64,000 nucleotides of DNA from Vesta saturnalis (lineage: Eukaryota; Arthropoda; Insecta; Coleoptera; Lampyridae), in contig JARFJB010000752.1 of the NCBI GenBank assembly GCA_036346205.1, positions 1 through 64,000 of the forward strand. The letters run 5' to 3'. The notes under the pieces were generated by a model. The model saw only the letters and a list, made by a program, of their open reading frames with translations. It had not been told where the DNA came from and made no database searches. The first letter of the stretch is position 1; each line of letters starts with the position of its first letter. Below, in pieces: positions 49,206-61,789 of the stretch. The position numbers and the translations under genes were made by a program.

Positions 49206-51761
49206 CTATTTTCGAGCTTTAATTCCTGCAAAGTTGTCAATTAATTTAGAATAATCTAATTTTTCTGAAATTTCCTTCTCTATTGAAATTAATGCTAAGT
49301 CTGTTAATCTTGTTTGCGTCATGGACGTTCGCATATAATCTTTGATAATTTTTAATTTGGAAAAACTCCTTTCTCCAGAAGCTACAGATACTGGCAGTGT
49401 AAGTAATATTTTTAACGCAATTATAGTGTTGGGAAATATAGATAGCAAGTCGTTCTTATGTAAATAATTTATTACGTCTAAAGGAGCACTTTTTTCAGGG
49501 AGAGATGGAAGGTTTAATAATTCTTCAAATAATTGAATACCGTCTATATCTTTATCTGATTCATCTGTGAGGGCAAGTTGCAAATCCATACAACATTTTC
49601 TTAATTCTTCATGTGAAATAGTGCCTAAAACGTTTATGTTGTGCAAAAAGTAAAACTTTTCCGAGTGCTCTTTCAGTAGTTGAAAGCGCTCTTCAATTGA
49701 TACTATTGCTTTGTCTAAAATAACAAAGTAAAAGAAAATTTTAAATTTTTGTTTTGGATCTAAATTATTCTCGTCGCGAGATTCATAATCAAAATGTCTA
49801 GTGTGTTTGCGAACACGCAGGGGAACAACGTCTTCAAAATTACATGCAATATCCATAGTTTCAGCAATAGTACCAGCACGTTGTAATAATTGCTCATATC
49901 CATTGTCGGAACGATACGTAGTTAAAAATTCTTTAGCTTCATCAAGAAGCCTTAAACATTCAACTATATTTACTGATGGATTTTGAAGCATGTGGCATAC
50001 TACGTTAACTTTATTTAAAATATCGTACCAAAGTAGTACCGAACATATAAATTTAAAGGTATAAATCTTTCTGCCTAAGGACTGCGCTGAGTGACGTGTT
50101 AATGCGTCTTTGTCGGTATTTTCATATATTGCACACAGAGCGTCGTATATTTCACTTAACTGAAAGTGCAAAGGTTTAATCGATTCTATGCGACTTGACC
50201 ACCGAGTTTCGCATATCGGTTTTACTGTTAAATGTGGAATATGCTCTACTAATACAGACCACCTATAAGTAGAGGCTGAAAAAAATACATATAATTCTTG
50301 AATTAGTTGAAAAAATGACACCCCTTCAAGAGTGAATGACGCCGCATCGTTAATAACTAAATTTAGTGTGTGATTTGCACACGGTATAAAAATGCCCTTG
50401 GATTCAAATTTAGTATCTGTCGTTGTACACCCGAATGTTTACCCTTCATATTTGCCCCATTGTCGTAACCTTGGCCTCTTAAATTATTTAACGGTATACA
50501 CAAAGATTCTAATTTTTTAAAATAGTTTGACAGAGTCCAGAACCACTTGTATCACAAACAGGAATAAAACCTAAAAATGTTCAACAATTTCAAAATGGTC
50601 AGATTCTTCGTCTAAATTTACAAATCTTATTATTATTGTCATTTGTTCGGTATGACTTTGGTCTGGTGTGCAGTCCAATATGATTGAATAATATTTTGCT
50701 CGTGAAACCATTTTAAAATTGTATCTAATATTGTTTTAGCTGTTAAATTAATTAGCTCGTTTTGTATATCTTTACTAAGATAATGATTACGCGTCGTTTT
50801 GTTTTTTATGCGCAGCAAGTGTTGTGACATTACCGAATCAAATTTTGCAATTGATTCAACTAGTTTTAAAAAATTACCATTGTTAGGTTGAAACAAAGTA
50901 TCTGTACATCCCCTAAATGCTAATGACTGTCCAGCTAAGTAGTGCGTTATACATAGAAGACGCTCTAAAACATCTCGCCAGTGACGTTTTTCGGCGTTTA
51001 GCAGTTACTGATGCTTACTATCTATTGTTGTTTCACACTTAAGCCTCAACGCTAATTCTTTCCAATCTTGGAAAAATTGAATATGCCCCCTATTTCTATC
51101 ATGCGTATCTAAGGCTCGCCCTAAATTTTTCCAATTAGAATATCCATTGCAAGTCCAATCCCGATTCCCAGAATCAGAAGGAAACAGTTTGCATGAAAAG
51201 CAAAAAATTGCATCTTTTTTGATAGAATAAATTAGCCAAGACCTTTCAACGATCTCACTATTTACTAAAGTTCGCTTGTAAAAATTCGAAGAAAATTTTC
51301 TTTTGTTTGTTAGGGAAATTCATAATTACAAACTTGTACCGGACCTTTGCTTATAACTAATTCTCTAAATCTATTATTGATATGTTCTGGCCAGAGACCT
51401 GGATCGTCTAAATCTAAAATACCACTATTTGTCTCACTTTCTTCCATGTCTAGTGTTTCAACAGAAGTTCCGGTTTGTTCTTTTGCATTTTCACTGTTAC
51501 CACCATGTTCATCTTCAGCTTGAATAATGTCAGGAACGTCATCTGAAGCACACGGTTGAGAAGTAGTGTTGACACTGTTGACCTCTCCTACGAAATCCAT
51601 ACGAGGAACAGATTCGGGAGTAGATGAAATTTTGAATAAAAAACGATTCATTACTCCGGCTTGTTTCTGCATTGTTTCTAGTTTTGTTTTTCTTTTTTTA
51701 CATTGTCCCATCCACTCGCTTTTCGTTTGACTCCTTTGTTTTCTTTATTCTTATTTGACAT
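49206..51761 (-). pseudogene. hAT/ZMYM1-like transposase
   Basis: The minus-strand ATG at 51761 opens a short basic leader; after a shift, frame 51711-51310 gives an acidic segment. Broken frames to 50900 hold the zinc-finger block (RSWLIYSIKKDAIFCFSCKL). Then come LNAEKRHWRDVLERL and the DUF4371-like region (50896-50639, SKDIQNELINLTAKTILDTI). After a damaged stretch (50640-50330) the long frame 50321-49206 shows CETRWSSRIESIKPLHF and ends with the dimerisation block SVASGERSFSKLKIIKDYM and TRLTDLALISIEKE. The dimerisation domain is intact; the N-terminal half has several stops and shifts. Confidence 0.87.
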
Positions 51762-52877
51762 TATGACTTCTTAAACCTATGCAAAGAGACCACGATTTCT
51801 AATCTAATCTTTATGACAAAAAGAATTAAAAAAATAGAGTACCTATTAGGTTAAAGCATCTAATGTCAACTATGATTACAAAAATAATAATGAATAGTGA
51901 ATACTTTATTAAAATTAAAATAACACTACGAATACTACGATGAAGAAATGAAACATAATGCAAAAACGCAATTTACTTATATGGAATAAACTGAAAACTG
52001 AGTAAATGAATTTCCTTTAAAAATAGACTCAATGTAAAATACTAAAAATAGCGGAAAACGCCGCGTATAAAAAATGAAATTAACAGTATAACTTACTTAC
52101 CTACCTGGAATTTCAATGTTCGGTGTATTCGATGTAACACTTGTTTGGTTTATGTTTATTCTAATTTCTAATTAATTCAAAAGTCGTTTTTTGCTGACAT
52201 TTAATATCACTAATCACTAGGAATCCGAGCCCTTATAATATCAGTTAACTTTAACACTTTTAATTAAAAGGTACACATTCAACACAATCCTGAGCATCTG
52301 CATAGAGAATAAATTGTCAATTGCTTGCAGTGCTTGCACGTTTAACAATGATTTGAATCAGAATCGGGCCGGCCAGTTTTTCAGTTTACTGCCGACTGGG
52401 TATTGTAAATTGTAATTTGTAATCGCAATGAACGAGCTAATCCTTTAAAAGGTTTGCTTAATGTGCAGGAGTGAAGGTACCTACTCTGTAAACATCTAAA
52501 CTTCCACGAAATCAGCATGACTCCCGACAAACTGCTTTAAGTACAAAGAACCCTTTTGTTAATTGTACTCGGCAACAGAAATATTTTATTTATTTTTCTT
52601 AAAACTGATTAGACAACGTTTAAAATCCCGTTTTGTGGGTGCTGATGACGAGACGTCCGTTAATCGTTACTGTTAGTTAGGTATTAATAGGTAGGAATAG
52701 AAATTTTTAAAAACTATATACTACTAACTATATACATTTGGTAGATTATACATCAATTGACAATAATTGCCAATTATTACTAAACAAATAATGTATACTG
52801 ACATTCTGCATCGAGGCGCCTATACGCGACGGCGCCTGAGGCGACCGCCTCTCTTGCCTCGTGGTAACGCCGCTCCT
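51762..52877. other. Non-coding 5' region of the hAT element
   Basis: AT-rich, no gene. It presumably includes the element's promoter and 5' UTR. A GC-rich patch of GGCGCCTGAGGC type marks the terminus (52815-52878). Confidence 0.4.
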
Positions 52878-52878
52878 G

Positions 52879-53349
52879 GTTCATTACAATCAAACAAAAG
52901 GCGGAGTAGATACCTTCGACCAGATGTGTTCGGGTATGAGTTGTAATCCTAATAGGAGGTGGCCAATGGTGATCTTCTTTGATATGCTAAATATTGCATG
53001 CATAAATTCCTATATAATCTACACTACAAATACATTAAAATTGAACAAGAAACCGATCAACAGATACCAGTATATGATTGAACTAAGCAATTGCCTTGCT
53101 GATTCATGGCTAAGAGAACGATTACAAATAAAAACTTTGCGTCGGGATATTAGAAAAGATATCGCTGCTGTCCTCAATTTACCTGAGGAAACTGAAACGG
53201 CAGACTATCTAGAAAAGAAGCGTAAAACTTGCTTCTATTGTCCTAGTCGAAAGAGACGTATGACTTTCACATATTGCGATCAATGCAAAATGCCATTTGT
53301 GGAGAACACCAAGGAAACATTTGCAGTGAATGGGCAAAAAGTAATATAA
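52879..53349 (+). pseudogene. piggyBac transposase, 3' part with Cys-rich domain
   Basis: It resumes in frame directly after the hAT: HYNQTKGGVDTFDQM, NRRWPMVIFFDMLNIACINS, then the C-terminal Cys-rich domain CFYCPSRKRRMTFTYCDQC and a stop at 53347-53349. The Asp of GVDTFDQM is the last catalytic acid of the family. This part is undamaged, so the hAT insertion may have come soon after the piggyBac was active. Confidence 0.9.
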
Positions 53350-53639
53350 TAACGTATTAACCTTCATTAAAATGTATTCTGTTATTCACATTATGTATTG
53401 CAGTACCATTTTCGTTCATTTAATAAAAATTTCACAAAAATTAAGCGTTTTATTCAATACTCGTAAAAATTACGATAGTCCAGTATCAGTGTATGTAAAA
53501 TATAGTGCAGTATTCTAGGGTTAACTAACGATACCCGACAAAATATATCGTATTAAAAAAAAACCATTTGAGTCTTATTTGAGCTATCTGTAGTTTCATC
53601 GCACGGCGTTATAATCAGTGGACTGAATTTTAGATTGAA

Positions 53640-54302
53640 TTTGTTCCTGAGCCACGGCTAACATGGAACCAAGTAAATCATTTTGCGCTGTTTTTAGACG
53701 TACCCTTAAAAACTGTAGCCTTCTCTAAATATTCTTTAAATATTGGATTTAACTCCGAAACAAAGTCTATAAGACCACGGAATACACCGGGATTATCAGA
53801 AAATTCTGTCTCGTCATGCCCACGTAAAGCTACCTCAAATGCACCACAAAATTTTACAGTCTATAATTTTATTTAAAATATATCGATTTTTTGATACATT
53901 TTCATTAAATTCTCGTACAGATTTTCTATACGCACTGTGTAACTGTGATCGAATATCAACACTACCGATAGTAGCATTGTCAACAGAACTTTTCATCTGA
54001 GCTGCAGACAATGAATGTTCTTTAATTTTTACTTTTAAATGTTTTAAATCTTTAACACCGGTGTTACACAATGGAAAAAATACAAAACAGTAAAATGAAT
54101 TTGTTACTTCACATCCGCAAATACATTCGGATAAATCGTACATGGATTTACGGAAATTACGATGAATTTCTTTGTTTTTGTCTTTGCTAGTCTGTCTAAT
54201 TTCAAGTTCTGGTAGAGGACGACCACTTGTTTTCAACTCCAAACGTTTGTCATAATTTAATTTGTTAGAAATTTTCAGTTCCCTAATTTTATGTTGTAAC
54301 AC
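53640..54302 (-). pseudogene. hAT/ZMYM1-like transposase fragment
   Basis: The minus-strand frame 54302-53835 contains SGRPLPELEIRQTSKDKNKE, FYCFVFFPLCN (zinc-finger block), GVKDLKHLKVKIKEHSLSAA and NENVSKNRYILNKIIDCKI. It continues in another frame to about 53640 (FRGLIDFVSEL, KEYLEKATVFKG). This is the N-terminal third of the protein; the catalytic core and dimerisation region are missing. CAGTGGCGGC in reverse complement at 54777-54786 could be this element's 5' end. Confidence 0.7.
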
Positions 54303-54786
54303 AATAGAAATTATTAAAAATAAAATTGGATGTTTACTTTAATTAAAACCCACCTACACTCGTAGAAGTGCAACATAAAACTGTGTGTATAACTAAAACG
54401 CAATCAACGCATTTATTTTATGAAATAATACGATACGGAATCGGTGAATTGGGCTGTTGACCGAATAGGGTATGGAAAACTGCCACTATCTTATCATTGT
54501 AGATGGTCGTACAAGTTCGCATAAAACTCGGATGCATTTACCGCTGTAAGGACATTTCGAGTATCCAGCCCAAAGATCTCTAGCCTAAACAAATCAGACG
54601 CAGTAGCGGTGCTAATTCAGACAGGACGTATTGTGAGGATTTTTTAAAATACAATATTATATTATTTGAGATAATTGCGTGTGGATTTAAATATTTGTTA
54701 CAATATTTATACTAAATTTTTCTATTTTCTTGCCAAAATTATTGGGAGGTCATTGACCGAATGACCTAAAGAAGAAGCCGCCACTG

Positions 54787-56199
54787 ATTTCACGAAGATA
54801 CGAAAATTAAATAATAAGATATTAAACTACATTTACGATAATGTACGAAGCAAATAAAAATTTCAAATTTGAAAAATTTTATGCACAATGCAGTTAGAAA
54901 TTACGAAGTCGGCAACAAAAATAATAAAATTGCTGAGATATTGAGTTACATTCACGATTGTAAAAAAATATGATATATTTTTTTTTTTCGCTCTGCAATG
55001 CATCATTTGTGCCATCTTACCAAAGTAAAAATACAAATTTAACAAAAATATAACAAATAGTTGTCTAAAATATATTTAAATTATTGCGAAATTATATTAT
55101 TTTGAAGAACGCAAATGCAAGAATATATGCATTAGTAGCGGCTGGTGGGTAAGCGCTGCAGTGCTGCAGAGCCCCAAAAATAAAGAGCTTCCAAAAATTA
55201 TAATAATAAATAATTACATTTAAGTTATCCCATGTCTAACTAAAATAGGCAAATTTAATACTTTTCATTCTGGAAAGGCGTGGTAAAGTAGACCAGTGGA
55301 ATACATTACTGACTCACGCTATCGCTAAGTTATTATTTATCTGGGCCACACGAAGGGGTTTTGTGAGCTCCATAAACACACGTGCATATTGTAGAATCAG
55401 CGTGGACTGAAATTTAAGCGCTTAGATAATTACGATTAAGGCATTGAGTAATGAGTAGTAAAGAGGCGAAACCTTACCGGTAGTTTTGTCTATAGAAAAT
55501 TGGGCCGACATCTAGACGACGCGAGTATCATGGGAAGTTTTTGGGGCTGAGAATTTTGGTTCCTTTTCAACGTTCGTGCGTACAGCATCGGCGTTATCTC
55601 GTAATTACCGTAGTAATGGCAAATTTTCAGAAATTCTTAACAATAATGATATTTTTTTGGAACATTCTTTTATTTTAACGATGTTTATTTCTTACAATAA
55701 TCAATTTAATTGAAAAATTTTCAATTTTACTAACCTAAGTTACCTCTCTGCGTGATACGCTACTGAGTTAGCAAATAATATTTTAAGACGTTTGAAGGTC
55801 GTATTTGTTATTATATTTGTCTTTTGCTATTATAATGTTGTAGGAAAGGATGGAAAATGCGGTTCAGAGTAGCCAACTGAAATATTCCTTTCATTACAAT
55901 GTTACACTTATAGCATTTTAGTTATTTTATGATTGGATGTTGTTCATAATGGAATGGCAGCCATATTAAAGAGGTCTAATTATTCGTGAAATGCACTATA
56001 CCTTTGACAATTGATGCTAAATAGTCAAATACAACCTGTTAGAGAATAGACATAGATTTCTTACTCAATGGAATAGCACTTTGTTGTTACCTCAGCAGGC
56101 CTGCTTTCGGTTATTTGCTAGGTAAATAAGTTTACCAGTTTTATTGTTTGTACTAACTTAAATACCTACTCAAATCTTTTTCTAAGAAAGATAGTGAAG
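54787..56199. other. Non-coding interval with a hAT-like terminus
   Basis: No gene found. At 55134 the sequence AGTAGCGGCTGGTGGGTAAG, followed by a CTGCAG-rich stretch, resembles the end of ZMYM1-type hAT elements, in the orientation of the remnant at 56200. No matching right end was seen. Confidence 0.4.
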
Positions 56200-56490
56200 G
56201 AGTTTAAATAGCATGAAAGACAAAAAGTCTCAACTATTCAACAAAAATGTAAATCTATTTTAGCAAAAAATACTGGATATAATTTAATTAACAGTGCTTT
56301 AACATGTGAATGTGAAATTGCAGATGAACTTAAACATTACACTCTAACAGAGCTACAAAAATTTAAGTATGCTCCACTTACCTCCTGTGATGTGGAAAGG
56401 AGCTTTTCTAAATATAAAAGTATCTTTGCTGACAATAGAAACCGATTTACATTCGAGAATTTAAAAATGTATGTTATTGTACATTCATAA
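56200..56490 (+). pseudogene. hAT dimerisation-domain remnant
   Basis: A plus-strand frame ending in TAA at 56488-56490. It reads IQQKCKSILAKNTGYNLIN, then KYAPLTSCDVERSFSKYKSI and ADNRNRFTFENLKMYVIVHS. The SCDVERSFS block is the hAT C-terminal dimerisation motif. Only the last ~95 codons survive; the rest of the transposase is absent. Its sequence differs from the other hAT copies here, so it is a separate subfamily. Confidence 0.78.
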
Positions 56491-56769
56491 ATTATTAAAC
56501 TTAATTAATTTTATTCATATATATTATCTAATTTTTTTTGTATTAAAATGATTGTACCCCGACTGCTAGGACCTATAGTTAATTATATATTTATGTATTA
56601 CTATTTTATAAATTACATCTTATAGATAAAACAACCGGTTTTTTTTTCGTATTTACAAAATATATTTCTATGAAATGGCTAATCGTTCTCAAATTATGCC
56701 GTGACCAGAAAAATAGGGACTCATTTTTATTTGATGAACATGTTTGAATACGGACTCGAAAGTTTATAA
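56491..56769. other. Non-coding or decayed 5' region of the P element
   Basis: Weak traces of a THAP-like C-terminal segment (HF, FE, then TNK) occur around 56727-56810 across stops. No intact THAP zinc finger is visible. Confidence 0.3.
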
Positions 56770-59318
56770 AAATCTGAGAAGGTATTGCGCCAACTAGTCA
56801 CAAATAAGGTTTCAGAAAAGAAAATACAAACTTCAACAAATATATGGACTCCACCAGTTGCAAATGATTCTGATGATGAATTAGGATTTCAACCACCTAC
56901 AAAGATTTATCGAAAATCTACTGCAGCAGATTTATGCGCATCAACATCAAAGACGAAAGGTTCAAGTGAAGATTTGGAATTAATAACAAACAAAACGACA
57001 ATTCAAGAACCTGCAGCAGGAGAAATAAGTTCTTCGGATGTAGAATCAATTGTTAGTGATAGAATAATCAACATGCCAAGTGGAAATATAACATTGACTC
57101 CTAAATGTAAAAAGTTGAGCTTGAAAATGAAAGATTTGCGAAGAAAATTAAATTCGCCCAAGAGAAAAAATGTGAGAGCGCCAGAATTTAAGAAAAAAAT
57201 TACTTCAATGAACGTTATAAACAAATTATTATCGACGAAAGGTGATTTTGTGCAAACGTTCGTAAACATGCAATGCTTCCATGTAAGAAAGGCGGCTTGG
57301 AAATATAAAGAAAAACATCTAGCATTGTCTATTTACTACAAGACACCTTTAGTATATAAATTCTTGTTGAAAAATTTTGGCTTCATTTTGCCCAGCGTAA
57401 GGACTATTCAGAACTGGTTGAAGGTAACTAATATACCAACTGGAACTGATACTGCACTCATTAAAAAGGTTGCAGATCGAGTTAAATATATGACCAGAAG
57501 AGAACGGTGGATGAAATGCCGTGTAAAGCAAATGAATAATACAACGACTATCTTGATCGTGTCGAAGGCATTGAGGATCTTGGTCATTTAGGACGTAAAG
57601 ATAAAGCAGCAAACAGTGTATTAGTATTTTATCTTCGCGGCCTTTTAAAGAATGTGAAATTACCGTTCTGTTATTATGAATCTGCAGGAACAATCAAATC
57701 AAATGACCTTCAAGATCTAGTAAGAACGGCCATAAAGAAAGTTCTAGAAGTAAAGTTATTCCCACGAATTCTTATTTGTGATCAAGGCCCTGGAAATAGA
57801 GGAACCTTCAATTTACTGAAATGCTCTAAAGAAAAGCCTTTCTTTTATATCGAAAATCATGAGATATATACTGCTTATGACACACCGCATCTCTTGAAAT
57901 TGCTTCGCAATAATTTTATGGAAAAGACTTTAAAATTTGTAGTAAACAATAGAGAAGTGTCTTGGGCAGATATTGAAAAGACTTACAATTTAGACAGGAA
58001 AAGTTCATCAACACGCATTCTTCCTAAAGTAACGGACGTGCATATTTATCCTAATAACTTCCAAAAGATGCGCGTATTATATGCAGTTCAAATTTTTAGT
58101 CATTCTATGGCTTCTGCGATACGCACAGCGAGCGCTTTAAATTTACTACAAAGTGAAACTAGTAAAGATACTGCAGATTTCATCGAGAAAGTGAATAGAA
58201 CGATTGATTCTTTAAATAGTAGGCATATTTTTGACAAAAATGTATACCGAAAGCCTCTCAGAGAAGATAATGTTTTCAAGAAAACTCTAAAAGAAGCGAA
58301 ACATTTATTTGAATCTGTTGAAGTTTTCGATAGGAAAAATGGTCGAAAGAAAAACAATATATATTGTTTAGATGGGTTCCTGTTAACATTTGAAGCAATT
58401 TTAAATCTGTTTGCTGATTTACGTAATGAGTTAGATACAACATATTTATGTACTTCTTACCTTAACCAAGATCCATTACAAAACTTTTTTTCTGTTGCGA
58501 GGACACGTGGAGGTTACAATCCCTACCCCACTATTCGTGAATTTAGAATTGCAGTACAGCATAATTTATATATAAAGTTAAAAAATGCTGACTATAATGC
58601 AAGTAATTGTAAAGAAGATTCGGATTCGGATTATTTGGAAATAGAAGAAAATATGATAAACCAAAAAGAAAGTGCCGAAGAAAAGGACCCGAATAAACGA
58701 ATAAAGGAAGTTGAAAATACTTCCAGTGTTAATGAAGAAATAGAAAACCCCGATTTGGATACTCCGGAGGGTGTGGATGTTTCATGTAACATTGGAACTT
58801 CTAGGACAGTAGATTTAGAACTTTCGAGCAATGTTTATGTCGCTGGATATGCAGCAAATAAATTAATAAACAAAAATAAATGTGAACATTGCAAAATGTA
58901 TATGCTAGAATCTGATGATTCTCCCATTAGCGAAGCAGAATTACACATCTTTTACAAAGATTTTGGTGTGTCAAGAATAAGTTACCTCACAAGACCAAAA
59001 ACTGAATTTTATAATAATGAAGTTTCCATTTTGCTACGTCAATTATCAAAATTAATTGTTGTACACAAAACCTCAATCAATTTAAAAGAAATTATTTTAA
59101 AAGAATTGCAAAAAAACGTTTATTTAAACACGAATGCGTCCTGGCACATCAATGACTTATTAAATTTATTATTTAAAGTTATGATTAAGCGTTTTTTGAA
59201 ATTTCTTTCGGAAAAACTGCGAATGAACAAATCTGAAACTAAAACTAAAAAAATTCGAAAATTGTCCGCACAAAAGAATATTAATAAAAATGAATTTCAC
59301 ACACCTTTAAATATTTAG
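56770..59318 (+). pseudogene. P-element transposase
   Basis: Two plus-strand frames. The first (to 57590) has a Ser-rich linker, a basic segment (KKLSLKMKDLRRKLNSPKRK), KYKEKHLALSIYYKTPLVYK and LPSVRTIQNWLKVTNIPTGT. The second, open from about 57535, has VEGIEDLGHLGRKDKAANSV, LVFYLRGLLKNVKLPFCYYE, ILICDQGPGNRGTFNLLK, YTAYDTPHLLKLLRNNFM and LNQDPLQNFFSVARTRGGYN, and ends at 59318. This matches the catalytic and GTP-binding insertion layout of P transposases (THAP9 relatives). It has one frameshift plus a stop near 57530 and no clear N-terminal THAP finger; otherwise it is nearly full length. Confidence 0.88.
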
Positions 59319-59345
59319 TTTTATTACTGCAAAATTCCTTCTGGC

Positions 59346-59588
59346 CTACTTTTGGCTCGTAAAAAAGTTGCCGGTAGTAACATTTCTACCCATATTTAGG
59401 AAAGGTTCCTTTACTTTTAAAACAACATAGTCTGGAAGGGGTTGGTTATTAGGATGCATATCGTCTTTTCCTAAATAAGGAAAACCATTCAGGAGATATT
59501 TAGATTTCGTATCAACAGCTTGCCAAAACTTTACACCAAATTTATTCCCCATATATGTGTAAATCATGAGTGACATGTAGTACAACAC
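59346..59588 (-). pseudogene. piggyBac transposase fragment
   Basis: The minus-strand frame reads NKFGVKFWQAVDTKSKYLLN, GFPYLGKDDMHPN, VVLKVKEPFLNMGRNVTTG and NFFTSQK. This is the central catalytic piece of a piggyBac transposase, from a lineage unlike the other two piggyBacs in the window. It is cut off on both sides and directly abuts the P element's 3' end. Confidence 0.8.
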
Positions 59589-59746
59589 TTATGTAATAAA
59601 GAACTTGTATAAAATACAGTGCAATGCAACAAAAACTTATGGACAATGATAAAAGAGTGGACACGATTACGATTTTGTGAAAACTTAAACTATGTGTTAA
59701 ACTGAAGTGGCAAGGATGAAATTACATTTCAAACTTACATAGGAAC

Positions 59747-60076
59747 ATGTATTACCCAGCAGCACTGGGATATGAGTGTAAAATTACTAATTATAGACAT
59801 AAACGGGAGAAAGTATGTGCTGTAGCATTTGATGAAATATCTTTAAGGCAACATTTAGATTTTGACGAAGTGCATGATCTAATTGAGGGATTTGAGGACT
59901 TGGGATTTTTGGGAAGAAATCCAAAAGTAGCTAATAGTGCGCTAGTATTTTTAGTTCGTGGACTATTGGATAACTGGAAAATTCCTGTGGGCTATTTTGT
60001 TTCAGCGGGACCCGTAAAAGGCATGGAATTAAAAAATATTATTGTCAATGTGGTGAAGACATTGAGAAACACCTCC
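59747..60076 (+). pseudogene. P-element transposase fragment
   Basis: The plus-strand frame contains VCAVAFDEISLRQHLDFDEV, LIEGFEDLGFLGRNPKVANS, ALVFLVRGLLDNWKIPVGYF and KNIIVNVVKTLRN. It overlaps in content with residues encoded at 57535-57760 of the first P copy but is only distantly similar, so it is a second P lineage. AFDEIS includes the first catalytic Asp. The fragment ends exactly at a TTAA (60077) where a piggyBac-like terminus begins. Confidence 0.78.
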
Positions 60077-60100
60077 TTAACCCTTTCACTGCGGCTTGCT
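60077..60100. mobile_element. Solo piggyBac-like terminus
   Basis: TTAA is followed by CCCTTTCACTGCGG, the form of a piggyBac-type end, inserted in P-element coding sequence. No opposite end (CCGCAGTGAAAGGG then TTAA) was found in the rest of the window. Confidence 0.5.
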
Positions 60101-61789
60101 CGAGTAAGGCGGTACGTCAGATACGGCATTTTTCTACCACTTGCGAATATATTCGTCTAGAGCAGTTTGATCCAACCATCATTCAAAATGTTTAATTTTT
60201 TAATCAATTTTATCGCAGAATAAAACAGAAAGATATTGTTCTATTATATGTATAATGATATATAAATACACGCACTGCAAATCAACTACAAAAGTATATT
60301 TTAGGAAAAATGAAATAAAAAATACATTCTAAGGAAACATTTATGAGTAACAAAACAAAAGGAATTTAATTTAAAAGTGTTTCTTGGTGTGATATATCTC
60401 GAAACATGGAATTATAAAAGGAAAATCACATGTTTGACACATATATCTTGTATCTCTTTTTTTATTTTTGTGCATACCGGTAAATAATTTTCTATAAATT
60501 TGGTCATAACAACGTATTTACATCTTTTTCAAATTTTACGATGAACATACGATGATCGGCAGATAGACATATAAGTCCCTTTGAAATACGTCGTTAAGTA
60601 ATATCTTTGAAACGTTACTAAAGGTCCTTTACACAATTTTTATATTTGCCGCGGCTAAACTGCAATCGGTCTTTAGATTACAAACTAAAGAGGGGTGGGT
60701 TCGTCGGAATATTTAATTTTAGCTCTACACTGTCAACATAAAATAATTAAAATAAAACGGTTTAAAATATATTTTCCTATATCATACAATTCTAATATAT
60801 TCACACTTATACTAAATAACTACCTGGTTAACAACTAACATAAACGTAAAATGAGGAAACAATTTGCCTTTAAGAGCGGGGTTGGGGGCGTCCACTCGGT
60901 TTGGACGGAAGTTTGGATGTCCTCCTTCCTTCCACTCGCTCGATACGACGGCTTATTGTTGTCGAAGTCGTTTCTGTAAAATAGATTTTAATACTCCCTA
61001 GTTACACTCATGATGACCGTAATATTTAAATGATTAATAACGTTGTGTTTAATTAATTATTTATGCTGGATACGGCCCTGTTTGCAGAAAAGAATTTATA
61101 AACAAACTACTGGTTATTCAAAACGAGGGTTGCGCGAATCTAGGTCACTAGTGAAAATCGATATCCCGAGTTCACGATTGTACGCAGGACGGTTGTACCG
61201 GTCTAATTGTATGCGGCTCTTTACCTTCAGTAATTTCTGGAAGACGGACAGGCGCGTATGCTTCGTGAAGCCATTTACCTTCGCGATCTATTACGGTCGA
61301 TATTAATATCTTCAGAGGTTTACTTTCGGATTAAATTTAGACTAGGCGGATTATACACGTTTGGTTGTATAATTAAATATACGCGTTATCTTCTGGGATG
61401 TACTTTTATGGCGATGATTTCTTATGCAAACGGGAAATACACGTAGATACAAACGAACGTTACCTACTTGTATACGTACAAAACGCGTATTTATTAAAGG
61501 CGGTTTTATACTTGCGGAATAAGCTGGTGGAAAACAATTAATTGATCGCTTTCTTGAAATTCGATTACTAAGCGCGTGGTTATCGATGTACGGTTTTCTT
61601 CTACTACAGGTCTTTGACGGATACTCTACGTTTAATTCGTTTGTGATTACAGGCACTTCGGTCTTCGCCAGCGAGCTGGTGAATTCAGGTGTTTAGAATG
61701 TAAGTGATAGTAAATGATAAAAGCTGCAGGTCTATACAGTCCTACTTAGCTCTCGTCGTCAGGTATATGGTATAGTGGTGAGTGTTTTT
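60101..61789. other. Unassigned non-coding sequence
   Basis: No recognisable gene or element end. GC rises around 60880-60960 and after 61100. The short open frames here (61043, 61258 and 61351 reversed) show no motif. A tRNA-like A-box (TGGTATAGTGG, about 61769) occurs without a B-box. Confidence 0.35.

Larger units (their letters stand above)
48728..52878 (-). mobile_element. hAT element inserted in the piggyBac transposase gene
   Basis: Inverted ends are CAGGGCCGGCG (48728) and, reverse complemented, CAGGAGCGGCG (to 52878), followed by matching GGCGCCTGAGGC motifs. Target duplication: TTTCATTA on the left and GTTCATTA on the right, 8 bp with one mismatch, as expected for hAT. The element's gene runs opposite to the piggyBac gene. 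Confidence 0.93.
47060..53520 (+). mobile_element. piggyBac element, interrupted by a hAT element
   Basis: TTAA lies at 47056-47059 and 53521-53524. Perfect 13-bp inverted ends are CCCTAGAATACTG and CAGTATTCTAGGG. Without the hAT insertion the length is about 2.3 kb. A 30-bp inverted repeat (47065-47094 with 47239-47268) marks the left end. Confidence 0.96.

Noticed and set aside
54606..54625. CAGTAGCGGTGC as a hAT terminus
   Set aside because: It resembles hAT ends but has no partner end or target duplication and lies in decayed sequence.
61043..61656. Several overlapping 60-100-codon frames
   Set aside because: They overlap on both strands, have no motifs and no supporting splice signals.
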